56,682 bases of DNA from Lachnospiraceae bacterium (GTDB lineage Bacteria; Bacillota; Clostridia; Lachnospirales; Lachnospiraceae): NCBI GenBank assembly GCA_030537145.1, contig JAUNON010000014.1, positions 1 to 56,682 of the forward strand, read 5' to 3'. Under the pieces are notes generated by a model. It ran no database searches. It saw nothing but the letters and a program-made list of their open reading frames with translations, and was not told where the DNA came from. Positions 23,553 through 32,183 of the stretch are shown one piece after another. The number at the start of each line of letters is the position of its first letter. The stretch's first letter is position 1. Both the position numbers and the translations under genes were made by a program.

Positions 23553-24995
23553 ATGAAGGAAAAGATACAGGAGCCGGGCCGGAAGGGCCTGGTGAAAAGC
23601 GTATGGAGTACTATAGAAAAATACCGGATGATTTTGCCGGGAGACCGGGTGATCGCCGGAGTCTCCGGCGGGGCAGATTCTGTGTGTCTGCTGGCGCTGC
23701 TGCGGGCATATGGCAGACAATGCCCCTTTGAATTGTATGCGGTGCATGTGGAGCATGGCATCCGGGGAGAGGCCAGCCTGGCGGATGCCCGGTTTGTGGA
23801 GAAATTGTGCAGGGAATGGGGAATTCCCTGTCTGGTGGAGCGAACCGATGTGGCCGCCCGGGCTGCCTGGACGGGACAGACGCTGGAAGAGGCAGGACGC
23901 CAGGCACGGTATGAGATTTTCGAGCAATGCGCTTGTAGGCTGGGGGCCGGCCGGATTGCGGTGGCGCATAACCGGAATGATCAGGCGGAGACTGTGCTTT
24001 TGAATTTATCCCGGGGCAGCGGCGTGCGGGGGCTGGGGGGAATCCGGCCTGTGCGGGGAAGGATTATCCGCCCCCTGCTTTTTACCGGCCGGGGTGAGAT
24101 CGAGGCATGGCTGAAGGAACAGGGCATTTCCTACTGCACGGATGCCACTAATCTGAAAAAGGATTATACTAGAAACCGGCTGCGGCTGGATATTCTGCCC
24201 AGGATGGAGCAGGAGGTAAACCGGGAGGCCGTGAAGCATCTGGCTGAGTGCGCCGCACAGCTACAGAGGGCGGAGGATTATCTGCAAAAGCAGGCCGGGA
24301 GGCTGTATGAGGGATGGGTGCGCCGGACAGAGGACGGACTGGAGATTGAGCTGGCAAAATTCCTGGAGGCAGAAGAGCTGATGCAGGAATATGTGCTGCG
24401 TCTTTGTGTCAGCCGTATCCTGCGGCAGCAGGGGCTGAAGGATTATACGGCCGGACACATTCGTCAGATGAAGGAGCTGGCCCGGATGGACTGCGGAAAG
24501 AAGATGGATTTTCCGGGAGGGCTGCAGGCAGTCCGGCAGAACGGAGTTCTGCGGATGAGGGTAAGAGAGCGAACCCTGGCTGAAGGCAGGGCGGCTGCCG
24601 AAACGGCTGTTGTGCCTTTGCCTGCCAGCGGAATCTATGAGATCCTGGGTAGGCGTTTTCTTGCGGAGTATGGAGAGCGGAAGGAAAATATGCAGGTATT
24701 TCCGGAAAAAAAGTATACGAAATTGCTTGCTTATGATACAATAAGTCATAATGTCTGTTTAAGAACGAGGCGGACAGGGGACTATTTGATTATCAATCAG
24801 GAGGGCGGGAGGAAGAAGCTGAAGGATTATCTGATTGATGAGAAGATTCCCCGGGAAGAAAGGGACGGCATTCTGCTGCTGGCCGAAGGCTCACACATCC
24901 TCTGGGTCGTGGGGCATCGGATCAGTGAGGCTGCCAAAATTACAAATGAAACCAAAAAATTTCTAAAAATACAGAGGATGGAGGAAACGGTATGA
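23553..24995 (+). CDS. tilS: tRNA(Ile)-lysidine synthase TilS
   Basis: A 480-residue enzyme that converts C34 of the CAU-anticodon tRNA-Ile to lysidine, making it read AUA. The PP-loop is GVSGGADSVCLLALL at about 36-50 and the partner motif HNRNDQAETVLLNLSRG is at about 138-154. A TilS-specific C-terminal domain ends with RRTGDYLIINQEGGRKKLKDYLIDEKIP. Ribosome site AAGAGGTGG. The stop overlaps the hpt start (ATGA), as in the conserved tilS-hpt-ftsH arrangement. Confidence 0.95.
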   Translation: MKEKIQEPGRKGLVKSVWSTIEKYRMILPGDRVIAGVSGGADSVCLLALLRAYGRQCPFELYAVHVEHGIRGEASLADARFVEKLCREWGIPCLVERTDVAARAAWTGQTLEEAGRQARYEIFEQCACRLGAGRIAVAHNRNDQAETVLLNLSRGSGVRGLGGIRPVRGRIIRPLLFTGRGEIEAWLKEQGISYCTDATNLKKDYTRNRLRLDILPRMEQEVNREAVKHLAECAAQLQRAEDYLQKQAGRLYEGWVRRTEDGLEIELAKFLEAEELMQEYVLRLCVSRILRQQGLKDYTAGHIRQMKELARMDCGKKMDFPGGLQAVRQNGVLRMRVRERTLAEGRAAAETAVVPLPASGIYEILGRRFLAEYGERKENMQVFPEKKYTKLLAYDTISHNVCLRTRRTGDYLIINQEGGRKKLKDYLIDEKIPREERDGILLLAEGSHILWVVGHRISEAAKITNETKKFLKIQRMEETV

Positions 24996-25522
24996 AGGAA
25001 ACGGTTCGGGTAATGATACCGCAGGAAGAGGTTGAAAATCGCATCGCCGGTCTGGCGGATCAGATCAGCAGGGATTATGCAGGACGCACTGTGCACCTGA
25101 TCTGCATTTTGAAGGGCAGTATCTTTTTCACCTGCGAGCTGGCGAAACGGCTTACGATTCCGGTAACACTGGATTTTATGTCGGTAAGCAGCTACGGCAA
25201 TGACACAAAGTCCAGCGGTGTGGTAAGGCTGGTAAAGGATCTGGATGAGCCCCTGGAGGGAAGAGATGTGATCGTCATTGAAGATATCATTGATTCCGGA
25301 CGTACCCTGAGCTATCTGCTGGAAAATCTCAGCAGCAGGAATCCCAAAAGTCTGCGGTTATGTACCCTGTTGGATAAACCGGACCGCCGGGTAAGGGACG
25401 TGAAGGTAGATTACACCGGCTTTGAGATACCGGATGAATTTGTGATTGGCTATGGACTGGATTATGCGCAGCGTTACCGCAACCTGCCGTATATCGGCGT
25501 GATGTCCCTGGAAGAAGAATAA
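24992..25522 (+). CDS. hpt: Hypoxanthine phosphoribosyltransferase
   Basis: A 176-residue purine salvage enzyme making IMP or GMP from hypoxanthine or guanine and PRPP. The PRPP-binding motif VIVIEDIIDSGRTLSYLL is at about 91-108. The LKGSIFF loop is at 40-46 and the purine pocket segment is at about 144-156 (EFVIGYGLDYAQRYRN). Translation is coupled to tilS by a 4-bp overlap. Confidence 0.96.
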   Translation: MKETVRVMIPQEEVENRIAGLADQISRDYAGRTVHLICILKGSIFFTCELAKRLTIPVTLDFMSVSSYGNDTKSSGVVRLVKDLDEPLEGRDVIVIEDIIDSGRTLSYLLENLSSRNPKSLRLCTLLDKPDRRVRDVKVDYTGFEIPDEFVIGYGLDYAQRYRNLPYIGVMSLEEE

Positions 25523-25547
25523 GGAATCACTGAAAGGAGCACGTAAA

Positions 25548-27374
25548 TTGAACAAAAATGCAAGAGGGATAGGATTTTATCTGCTGCTTGGGATTATGTT
25601 TATCCTGCTGGTATTCAGCCTGCGGGAGAGCTTTGACAGCAGATCTACCTGTACCTACAGGGATTTTAAAGAAATGCTGGCTGAAGGCCAGGTGGCAAAG
25701 GTGGAGGTGACGCAGAATCAGGCCACGCCCACCGGTGTACTGGAGATTACCAAAACGGACGGCACGGAGCACACACTGAATGTATCTGATGTGAATGCGG
25801 TCCAGGAGCTGGTAGAAGGCTATGACGGAGTCTTTCTGGAGATTCGGGACGTGGAAAAGGAAAGTGTTTTCCTGACCACGATTCTGCCCATTCTTCTGAC
25901 GGGCGTTTTCATTCTGTTTTTTATGGCAATGATGAACCGCCAGGGAGGCGGAGGAAATGCCAAGATGATGAATTTTGGAAAGAGCCGTGCCAGGATGATT
26001 TCTCCGGATTCAAAGCGGGTCATGTTTAAGGATGTGGCCGGACTGAAGGAAGAAAAGGAGGACCTGGAGGAGCTGGTGGAATTTCTGAAGGAGCCGGAAA
26101 AGTTCTTGAAGGTAGGCGCCAGAATTCCCAAGGGAGTTTTGCTGGTGGGCCCCCCCGGAACAGGAAAGACCCTGCTGGCGAAGGCGGTGGCAGGAGAAGC
26201 GGGAGTGCCGTTTTTCAGTATTTCCGGGTCTGATTTTGTGGAAATGTTTGTGGGTGTAGGCGCATCCCGTGTCCGGGACCTGTTTGAGGACGCAAAGCGG
26301 CATCAGCCCTGTATTATCTTTATCGATGAGATCGATGCGGTGGCCAGAAGGCGGGGCACTGGAATGGGCGGCGGTCATGATGAACGGGAGCAAACGCTGA
26401 ACCAGCTTCTGGTGGAGATGGACGGCTTCGGCGTCAATCAGGGAATTATTGTTATGGCGGCAACTAACCGGGTGGATATTCTGGATCCTGCGATCCTGCG
26501 GCCGGGACGCTTTGACCGGCAGGTAGCGGTGGGACGCCCGGATATTAAGGGCAGGGAAGAGATCCTGCAGGTACATGCAAAGGGAAAGCCCCTGGGAGAC
26601 GATGTGAATCTGCAGGAGGTGGCCCGTACCACGGCAGGATTTACCGGAGCGGATCTGGAGAATTTGATGAATGAGGCTGCTATTATGGCGGCCAAGCAGC
26701 ACCGCTCTTATATTGTGCAGGAGGATATCAACAAATCCTTTATAAAAGTAGGAATCGGTGCGGAAAAGAAAAGCCGCATTATTTCGGAGAAGGAAAAACG
26801 GATTACGGCCTACCACGAATCGGGCCATGCGATCCTGTTTCATCTTCTGCCGGATGTGGGACCGGTGCATACCATCTCGATTATCCCAACAGGCCGGGGC
26901 GCTGCCGGTTACACGATGCCGCTTCCGGAAAAGGACGAGATGTTCCATACGAAAAACCAGATGTTTGAAAACATCGTAGTGGATCTGGGCGGCCGTGTGG
27001 CGGAGGAACTGATTATCGGCGATGTGACCACCGGAGCCTCCCAGGATATTAAGCAGGCTACCGGTATTGCCAGATCTATGGTGACGAAATTCGGTATGTC
27101 GGAGAAGCTGGGGCTGATTAATTATGAGCAGGAGGACGACGAGATTTTCATCGGGCGGGATCTGGCCCATACAAGAGCCTACGGCGAGCGGGTAGCGACT
27201 ATCATCGATGAGGAGGTAAAGCGGATCATTGATGACGCATATGCGAAGGCCCGCAGCTTGATTCAAAGTCATGAGGATGTACTGCACCGCAGCGCAGAGC
27301 TTCTGATCCAAAAGGAGAAAATCTCCAGAGAAGAATTTGAGGCGCTGTTTGAGACGGGAGAATCCGGAACCTGA
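25548..27374 (+). CDS. ftsH: ATP-dependent zinc metalloprotease FtsH
   Basis: A 608-residue membrane protease that extracts and degrades misassembled membrane and some soluble proteins. Two membrane segments (about 8-26 and 105-125) flank an extracytoplasmic domain. The AAA domain has Walker A GPPGTGKT (about 201-208), Walker [10 protein letters not shown], and the second region of homology [20 protein letters not shown]. The zinc site HESGH is at about 423-427. It begins at TTG 25548, supported by GAAAGGAG 9 nt upstream. Strong terminator after the stop. Confidence 0.96.
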   Translation: MNKNARGIGFYLLLGIMFILLVFSLRESFDSRSTCTYRDFKEMLAEGQVAKVEVTQNQATPTGVLEITKTDGTEHTLNVSDVNAVQELVEGYDGVFLEIRDVEKESVFLTTILPILLTGVFILFFMAMMNRQGGGGNAKMMNFGKSRARMISPDSKRVMFKDVAGLKEEKEDLEELVEFLKEPEKFLKVGARIPKGVLLVGPPGTGKTLLAKAVAGEAGVPFFSISGSDFVEMFVGVGASRVRDLFEDAKRHQPCIIFIDEIDAVARRRGTGMGGGHDEREQTLNQLLVEMDGFGVNQGIIVMAATNRVDILDPAILRPGRFDRQVAVGRPDIKGREEILQVHAKGKPLGDDVNLQEVARTTAGFTGADLENLMNEAAIMAAKQHRSYIVQEDINKSFIKVGIGAEKKSRIISEKEKRITAYHESGHAILFHLLPDVGPVHTISIIPTGRGAAGYTMPLPEKDEMFHTKNQMFENIVVDLGGRVAEELIIGDVTTGASQDIKQATGIARSMVTKFGMSEKLGLINYEQEDDEIFIGRDLAHTRAYGERVATIIDEEVKRIIDDAYAKARSLIQSHEDVLHRSAELLIQKEKISREEFEALFETGESGT

Positions 27375-27387
27375 TTTGGAATTGTGG

Positions 27388-27439
27388 GCTGCAGCAAAAT
27401 ACGGAGCGTTAGAAATCTGATTTTGCTGCAGCTTTTTTT
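27388..27439 (+). terminator. Intrinsic terminator after ftsH
   Basis: GCTGCAGCAAAAT (27388-27400) pairs with ATTTTGCTGCAGC (27420-27432), followed by seven T. The stem shares the GC(N)GCAAAAT signature of family D hairpins. Confidence 0.92.
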
Positions 27440-27440
27440 C

Positions 27441-27471
27441 TTGACAATTATTATACAATATGTATAATAAT
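27441..27471 (+). promoter_or_regulatory. Promoter and BlaI/MecI-type operator of the blaI-like gene
   Basis: TTGACA (27441-27446) and TATAAT (27463-27468) are both perfect with a 16-bp spacer. A perfect dyad with 11-bp arms and an ATA centre covers 27447-27471, filling the spacer and the -10. Its heart TACA-ATA-TGTA matches the TACA/TGTA half-sites used by BlaI, MecI and CopY. Binding would block RNA polymerase, giving autorepression of the pair. Confidence 0.82.
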
Positions 27472-27598
27472 ATATATAAGGTATAATCCAAAAATGATAC
27501 ATAAAGGGGCCGGCCTTTTATGATAAAAAGCAGCCGTTTCAAACCGATATGGAAAGAGCAGAGAGATTTGAAGGGGCAGCGGAGGAGAAAGGAGAATC

Positions 27599-27991
27599 AT
27601 GAAAAACGAAAAAAAGAAACTAAGTGATGCGGAACTGGAAATTATGATGGAGGTGTGGGAGGCTGGGGAGCCTGTGACCTCCAATTATATTCTGGAACGG
27701 CTGAAGGGCAAACGGGAGTGGGCTTTGTCCACCCTGATGACTGTGCTGTCCCGTTTGGCGGGGAAAGGGTATCTAAACTGTGACCGCAGCACCAGAACAA
27801 ATTATTACTCTGCTTTGGTATCAGAGGGAGAATATAAGGCATCCGAGGGAAAGGGAATCCTGGAAAGGCTGTATGGAAATTCCGTCACCAATCTGGTGGT
27901 GAATCTCTGTGATGAAAAATCCATAAGTGAGGAGGAGCTTCTGAAGCTGCGGCATTTTCTGGATACCTATCAGGGGGATCAGGATGAATAG
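27599..27991 (+). CDS. BlaI/MecI/CopY-family repressor
   Basis: A 130-residue winged-helix repressor. It starts KLSDAELEIMMEVWEAG, the family signature, with the recognition region WALSTLMTVLSRLAGKGYL at about 40-58 and a dimerisation tail. In the family, DNA binding is relieved by proteolysis triggered by the BlaR1/MecR1 sensor encoded next door. It overlaps that gene by 8 bp. Ribosome site GGAGAAAGGAG. The target genes other than itself are not evident, as no beta-lactamase is in the window. Confidence 0.92.
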   Translation: MKNEKKKLSDAELEIMMEVWEAGEPVTSNYILERLKGKREWALSTLMTVLSRLAGKGYLNCDRSTRTNYYSALVSEGEYKASEGKGILERLYGNSVTNLVVNLCDEKSISEEELLKLRHFLDTYQGDQDE

Positions 27992-29378
27992 CGCTGCGTT
28001 CCTAAAGGGAATGCTGAGTGTTTCTCTCACGACAGGAGCGGTGATCCTTTTTCTGAAGCTGCTCTGGCTGAGGGCGGACAAGCGCTATGCGGCAAGGTGG
28101 AGAAGTGCCGTTTGGCTTTTGCTGGCGGTGCGGCTGCTGATTCCTATAAGCATCCCGTTTCCGCATACATTGGTGAATTTAAAGCTTTATGATCCCGATG
28201 TATTTTATATTGCGGAGGAGGCAGACGGAAACCGCCTGTATTCCACACCGGCAGACGGCGGCAGCATCCAGGAAAGCGGTAACGGACGGAAAATCAGTCT
28301 GGCCGATATTCTGACTGGTATATGGGGAACGGTGGGCCTGCTGTTTTTTGTATGGCAGCTCCTTTCCTACCGTGCATATAGGAAAAGACGGCTGAGATGG
28401 AGTCATTCCTGCAAAGAAGGAGGACTTTTGAAGCAGTTTGATCAACTGTCGGAAGAATTGCAAGTGAAGGGAAAAATCCGGCTGTTGGAAAGCAGGGACG
28501 GATCGGCGCCTGCATTGATCGGATTTTGGAAACCCTGTCTGATCATGCCTGCCGGGCAGCTTCAGGAATGTGAGGCATATTTGATCATGAAACATGAAAT
28601 GCTTCATTACCGCAATCATGATGTCTGGAAAAAGCTGCTTTTGATGACGGTAAATGCCGTCCATTGGTTTAATCCTGCTGTATGGATCCTGCGCAAGGAA
28701 GAGACCTGGGAGATAGAAATGGTCTGTGATGATGCTGTGGTGATGGGGCGCGGCTTTGCAGAGCGCAGAAGGTACAGCGAATTGCTGCTGCAAGCTGTGG
28801 AAAAACAGATGCGGCAGACGGAAATGCTGACGGAAAATTTTTATGGAGGTGCAAAGATGATGAAAAAACGGTTTATAAATATTATGAATCCCGGAAAAAC
28901 AGGGAAAAAGAGCATATTGATTGCGGGCATCCTGACCGTGCTTGTACTGAGTCAGGCCGTCCTGGGATTCTGTGACGAATGGCAGGAAAAGGAGGAATTC
29001 CGGAATCATCCGGCTAAGGAAATTCTGACTTCTGAGAATCCGGAAATTGCAGATACTTTGGAGAATTACTGTGAAGTTCGCTACAGCGCTATTTCGGAGG
29101 ATGTTTCTTATAATAGCTACAGCGTATACGGGGATGTCTCACAGGAGCAGTTGGAAGAAATCGCAGAATATATAGAGATGATGCTGACCGGAAGCGGCTA
29201 TGAGGAGAAACCGGAAGAGCTTGGCCTGCCTCTGAAAAAGCTGAGCTTTGCTTTTTACCGTGAGGATACACAAGAGCAGATCGATGCGTTTATGTTCAAA
29301 GACGGAAAACGGCTTCCGGCAGAAGAGGGGGATGTGTTTGTTCCGGCCGATACCTACAATCGGCACGGGGCGGTATAA
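27984..29378 (+). CDS. BlaR1-like M56 membrane metallopeptidase sensor
   Basis: A 464-residue membrane sensor. Hydrophobic segments at about 5-28, 38-56 and 107-128 surround the cytoplasmic M56 zinc protease with KHEMLHYRNH at about 203-212 and ETWEIEMVCDDAVV (third zinc ligand region) at about 242-255. A further membrane segment at about 311-331 leads to an external domain of about 130 residues. That domain lacks the SxxK penicillin-binding fold of true BlaR1, so the signal is probably not a beta-lactam. It probably cleaves the adjacent BlaI-like repressor. Confidence 0.85.
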   Translation: MNSAAFLKGMLSVSLTTGAVILFLKLLWLRADKRYAARWRSAVWLLLAVRLLIPISIPFPHTLVNLKLYDPDVFYIAEEADGNRLYSTPADGGSIQESGNGRKISLADILTGIWGTVGLLFFVWQLLSYRAYRKRRLRWSHSCKEGGLLKQFDQLSEELQVKGKIRLLESRDGSAPALIGFWKPCLIMPAGQLQECEAYLIMKHEMLHYRNHDVWKKLLLMTVNAVHWFNPAVWILRKEETWEIEMVCDDAVVMGRGFAERRRYSELLLQAVEKQMRQTEMLTENFYGGAKMMKKRFINIMNPGKTGKKSILIAGILTVLVLSQAVLGFCDEWQEKEEFRNHPAKEILTSENPEIADTLENYCEVRYSAISEDVSYNSYSVYGDVSQEQLEEIAEYIEMMLTGSGYEEKPEELGLPLKKLSFAFYREDTQEQIDAFMFKDGKRLPAEEGDVFVPADTYNRHGAV

Positions 29379-29529
29379 CATTGCCGCAGGTTTTCTTCCG
29401 GTAAATGAAAAATGTGATGGGGTTTTCAGGAAAAATGACGAAAATGTTTTGTGAAAATATACAAAAACGAGGATGAAAAATTGTGAAGTTTGTGCACACT
29501 TCTTCTGGCACCTGTGCTATTATAATACT

Positions 29530-29624
29530 CGTAAAACCCCCCAATACATTATATAGTTTTTGCTACACCCCATAAGAGAAATACCTTCTCCAGAAAAAGC
29601 AGCGCTTGGCGCTGCTTTTTCTCT
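29530..29624 (+). ncRNA. Candidate C-rich small RNA
   Basis: A perfect -10 TATAAT at about 29520-29525 is followed by about 70 bases with no open frame but two C-rich patches (AAAACCCCCCAA and ACACCCCATAAG), ending in the strong hairpin at 29592-29622. C-rich single-stranded patches in Firmicute small RNAs such as RsaE pair with ribosome binding sites. No good -35 is visible, which lowers confidence. A long 3' UTR of the blaR1-like gene is an alternative. Confidence 0.35.
29592..29624. terminator. Strong intrinsic terminator
   Basis: AGAAAAAGCAGCGC and GCGCTGCTTTTTCT form a perfect 14-bp stem with a TTG loop, with A- and T-runs in the stem. It ends whatever is transcribed from the blaR1-like region and separates it from the GH13 gene. 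Confidence 0.85.
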
Positions 29625-29648
29625 GTGCAGGCAACCATTCGTCCCGTT

Positions 29649-29698
29649 TGTTACTGTTCACTCTGTTCACAGTACCCCCGTTTCATTTCATTCCCAGG
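29649..29698. repeat. Repeat family C, copy 2
   Basis: Shares the CTCTGTTCACAGTA core and flanks with 12112-12160. It is upstream of the GH13 promoter. The TACTGT...ACAGTA ends form a loose dyad. Confidence 0.4.
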
Positions 29699-29704
29699 AA
29701 AACC

Positions 29705-29733
29705 TTGTGGAAATGGGAAATGTGTTATAGAAT
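29705..29733 (+). promoter_or_regulatory. Promoter of the GH13 gene
   Basis: TTGTGG (29705-29710) and TAGAAT (29728-29733) with a 17-bp spacer, 38 bp before the ATG. Confidence 0.55.
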
Positions 29734-29771
29734 AAACTAATATTGGAAAGCTGAATGAAGGAGAATTTTTT

Positions 29772-32030
29772 ATGAATCAGGGAAGTTATGAGCAGGCTTT
29801 GCGGGCTGCAAAATATATATTACAGATGCGCCCGGTCTTTCACGGAGAAGCGCTGTTTAGCGATGAAACAGAAAATTATGTAACCCCTATGGAACCGAAG
29901 CCGGGGGATAAGGTGACGATCCGGTTCCGGACGGCGCATGACAATGTAGATGCAGTGTATCTGATCAGCGGGCCTATGAGAGAACCGCTGGAGTTTGAAC
30001 GTACGGAAGGGTATTTTGACTTTTATAAGATTGAAATTCAGGTAAATCAGGATGCATTTCACTATTATTTTGAGGTCAGAAGCGGGAAAACCCACTGCTT
30101 TTTTAACAAGCTGGGAATGACCAAGGATCTGAGCGACAGCCATTCCTTCTGTATACAGCCGGGCTTTTCCACGCCGGATTGGGCCAAGGGAGCGGTGATG
30201 TATCAGATCTTTACGGACCGTTTTTATAATGGGGATTCCCGGAATGATGTGCTGAACAATGAGTATGTATACATTGGAGAATGCACCAGCAGGGTGACGG
30301 AATGGGGAAAGCGTCCGGCCGCCATGGATGTCCGGGAATTTTACGGCGGAGACCTGGAAGGTGTGCGCCAGAAGCTGGATTATCTGCAGGAGCTGGGCGT
30401 GGATGTGATTTATTTCAACCCGCTGTTTGTTTCGCCCTCCAACCACAAATATGACATCCAGGATTATGACTATATTGATCCTCACTTTGGAAAAATTGTA
30501 ATGGATGAGGGAGAACTGCTGCCTCATTGGGCAAAGGATAATAAGCAGGCTACCAAGTATATTAATCGTGTGACCAGAAAGGAAAATCTGGAGGCCAGCA
30601 ATCAGCTTTTTATCCGTCTGGTGGAGGAAGCCCACAGCCGGGGCATCAAGGTTATCCTGGACGGTGTGTTCAATCACTGCGGATCCTTTAATAAGTGGAT
30701 GGATCGGGAGCGAATCTATGAAAATCAGCCGGGCTACGCCCCGGGGGCTTATATCAGCGCAGACAGCCCATACAGGACCTTTTTTCACTTTAATAACGAG
30801 CATGAATGGCCGTACAACCAGTTTTATGACGGCTGGTGGGGCCATGATACGCTGCCGAAGCTGAACTACGAGAATTCCCCCAAGCTGATGGAATATATTA
30901 TGGAAATTGCCCGCAAATGGGTGTCTCCGCCCTACAATGCAGACGGATGGCGGCTGGACGTGGCGGCCGATCTGGGCATCAACAGCGAGCATAACCATCA
31001 GTTCTGGAGGCGTTTTCGAAAGACGGTGAAGGAGGCAAATCCCGACGCTCTGATTCTGGCAGAGCATTACGGGGATCCCATCGCCTGGCTTCGGGGAGAC
31101 GAATGGGATACGGTGATGAACTACGATGCTTTTATGGAGCCTGTGACCTGGTTCTTTACAGGTATGGAGAAACACAGCGATAATTTCCAGGAGGGACAGT
31201 TCGGAAATGCGGACAGCTTTTTTGGAGCCATGCGCTACCACATGGCAAGCTTTATGGGGCCCTCTCTGCAGGTAGCCATGAATGAACTGTCAAATCATGA
31301 CCATTCCAGATTTTTGACCCGGACGAATCATAAGGTGGGGCGGATGGATCATTTCGACTATGATGCGGCCAGCGACGGCATAAACCCTGCAGTGATGCGG
31401 GAGGCTGTAGTGATGCAGATGACCTGGCCGGGCGCCCCCACGATTTATTACGGAGATGAAGCCGGAGTGTGCGGCTTTACGGATCCCGATAACCGGAGGA
31501 CGTATCCCTGGGGAGAAGAGGATCAGCAGATGCTGCAGTTCCACCGCAGAGTGATTGCGCTGCATAAGGCGCACCGGGTATTTTCCAGAGGCTCCCTGAA
31601 ATTCCTGCTGGGCGCTTATAACTGCCTGGCTTATGGAAGATTTGACCGAAGGGAAAAGATGGTGATCGTATTTAACAATAACAGCGAGGAAAAGGAGCTG
31701 GAGGTAAAGGTGTGGCCGGCGGAGGTAGGACAGAAACAGCCGGTGATGCAGATTTTCGCTACTGATGCGGAGGGCTTTTCGGAAGAACGCCGGGTATACC
31801 AGGTGGAACGGGGAATCCTGAAGCTGAAGCTGCCGGCTACCTCTGCCGTAGTATTAAAAGCAATGGACGCAAAGGACGAGGAAGAGATGGCCGCCGCTTT
31901 GGAAGAAAAAAAGGAGACGGCGGAAGGCGCCAAAGGGCAGGGGGTATCAGAAATGGCGTCACCTGCAAAGCAGCAGGGCGAGACAGAAACGGCGGCAGCC
32001 GGACAGAAGGCGCCGGAAGCCGCAGAATAA
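29772..32030 (+). CDS. GH13 alpha-glycosidase (neopullulanase/cyclomaltodextrinase type)
   Basis: A 752-residue cytoplasmic amylolytic enzyme acting on maltooligosaccharides, pullulan or cyclodextrins. An N-terminal beta-sandwich (CBM34-like, about 1-140) precedes the barrel, which starts with AVMYQIFTDRFYNGD. The nucleophile Asp is in DGWRLDVAAD (about 391-400), the acid/base Glu is in ILAEHYGD (about 426-433) and the third Asp is in LSNHDHSRFL (about 507-516). The last 50 residues are a low-complexity Ala/Glu/Lys/Gln tail. GH31 at 4.1 kb would finish degradation of its products. Confidence 0.93.
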   Translation: MNQGSYEQALRAAKYILQMRPVFHGEALFSDETENYVTPMEPKPGDKVTIRFRTAHDNVDAVYLISGPMREPLEFERTEGYFDFYKIEIQVNQDAFHYYFEVRSGKTHCFFNKLGMTKDLSDSHSFCIQPGFSTPDWAKGAVMYQIFTDRFYNGDSRNDVLNNEYVYIGECTSRVTEWGKRPAAMDVREFYGGDLEGVRQKLDYLQELGVDVIYFNPLFVSPSNHKYDIQDYDYIDPHFGKIVMDEGELLPHWAKDNKQATKYINRVTRKENLEASNQLFIRLVEEAHSRGIKVILDGVFNHCGSFNKWMDRERIYENQPGYAPGAYISADSPYRTFFHFNNEHEWPYNQFYDGWWGHDTLPKLNYENSPKLMEYIMEIARKWVSPPYNADGWRLDVAADLGINSEHNHQFWRRFRKTVKEANPDALILAEHYGDPIAWLRGDEWDTVMNYDAFMEPVTWFFTGMEKHSDNFQEGQFGNADSFFGAMRYHMASFMGPSLQVAMNELSNHDHSRFLTRTNHKVGRMDHFDYDAASDGINPAVMREAVVMQMTWPGAPTIYYGDEAGVCGFTDPDNRRTYPWGEEDQQMLQFHRRVIALHKAHRVFSRGSLKFLLGAYNCLAYGRFDRREKMVIVFNNNSEEKELEVKVWPAEVGQKQPVMQIFATDAEGFSEERRVYQVERGILKLKLPATSAVVLKAMDAKDEEEMAAALEEKKETAEGAKGQGVSEMASPAKQQGETETAAAGQKAPEAAE

Positions 32031-32183
32031 GGAAGATTTAAGAAATTAATAATATGTCCATCACGTATTTTCAAGGGCTCTGTGCTAGACTTTTTTCCAT
32101 AGGAATTGCTGCAGAGCAGACGGGAGGCCGGAAGCGGGACAGAATTCCGGATAAACAGAGCAGAAGATACAGGAGCGTGGACG

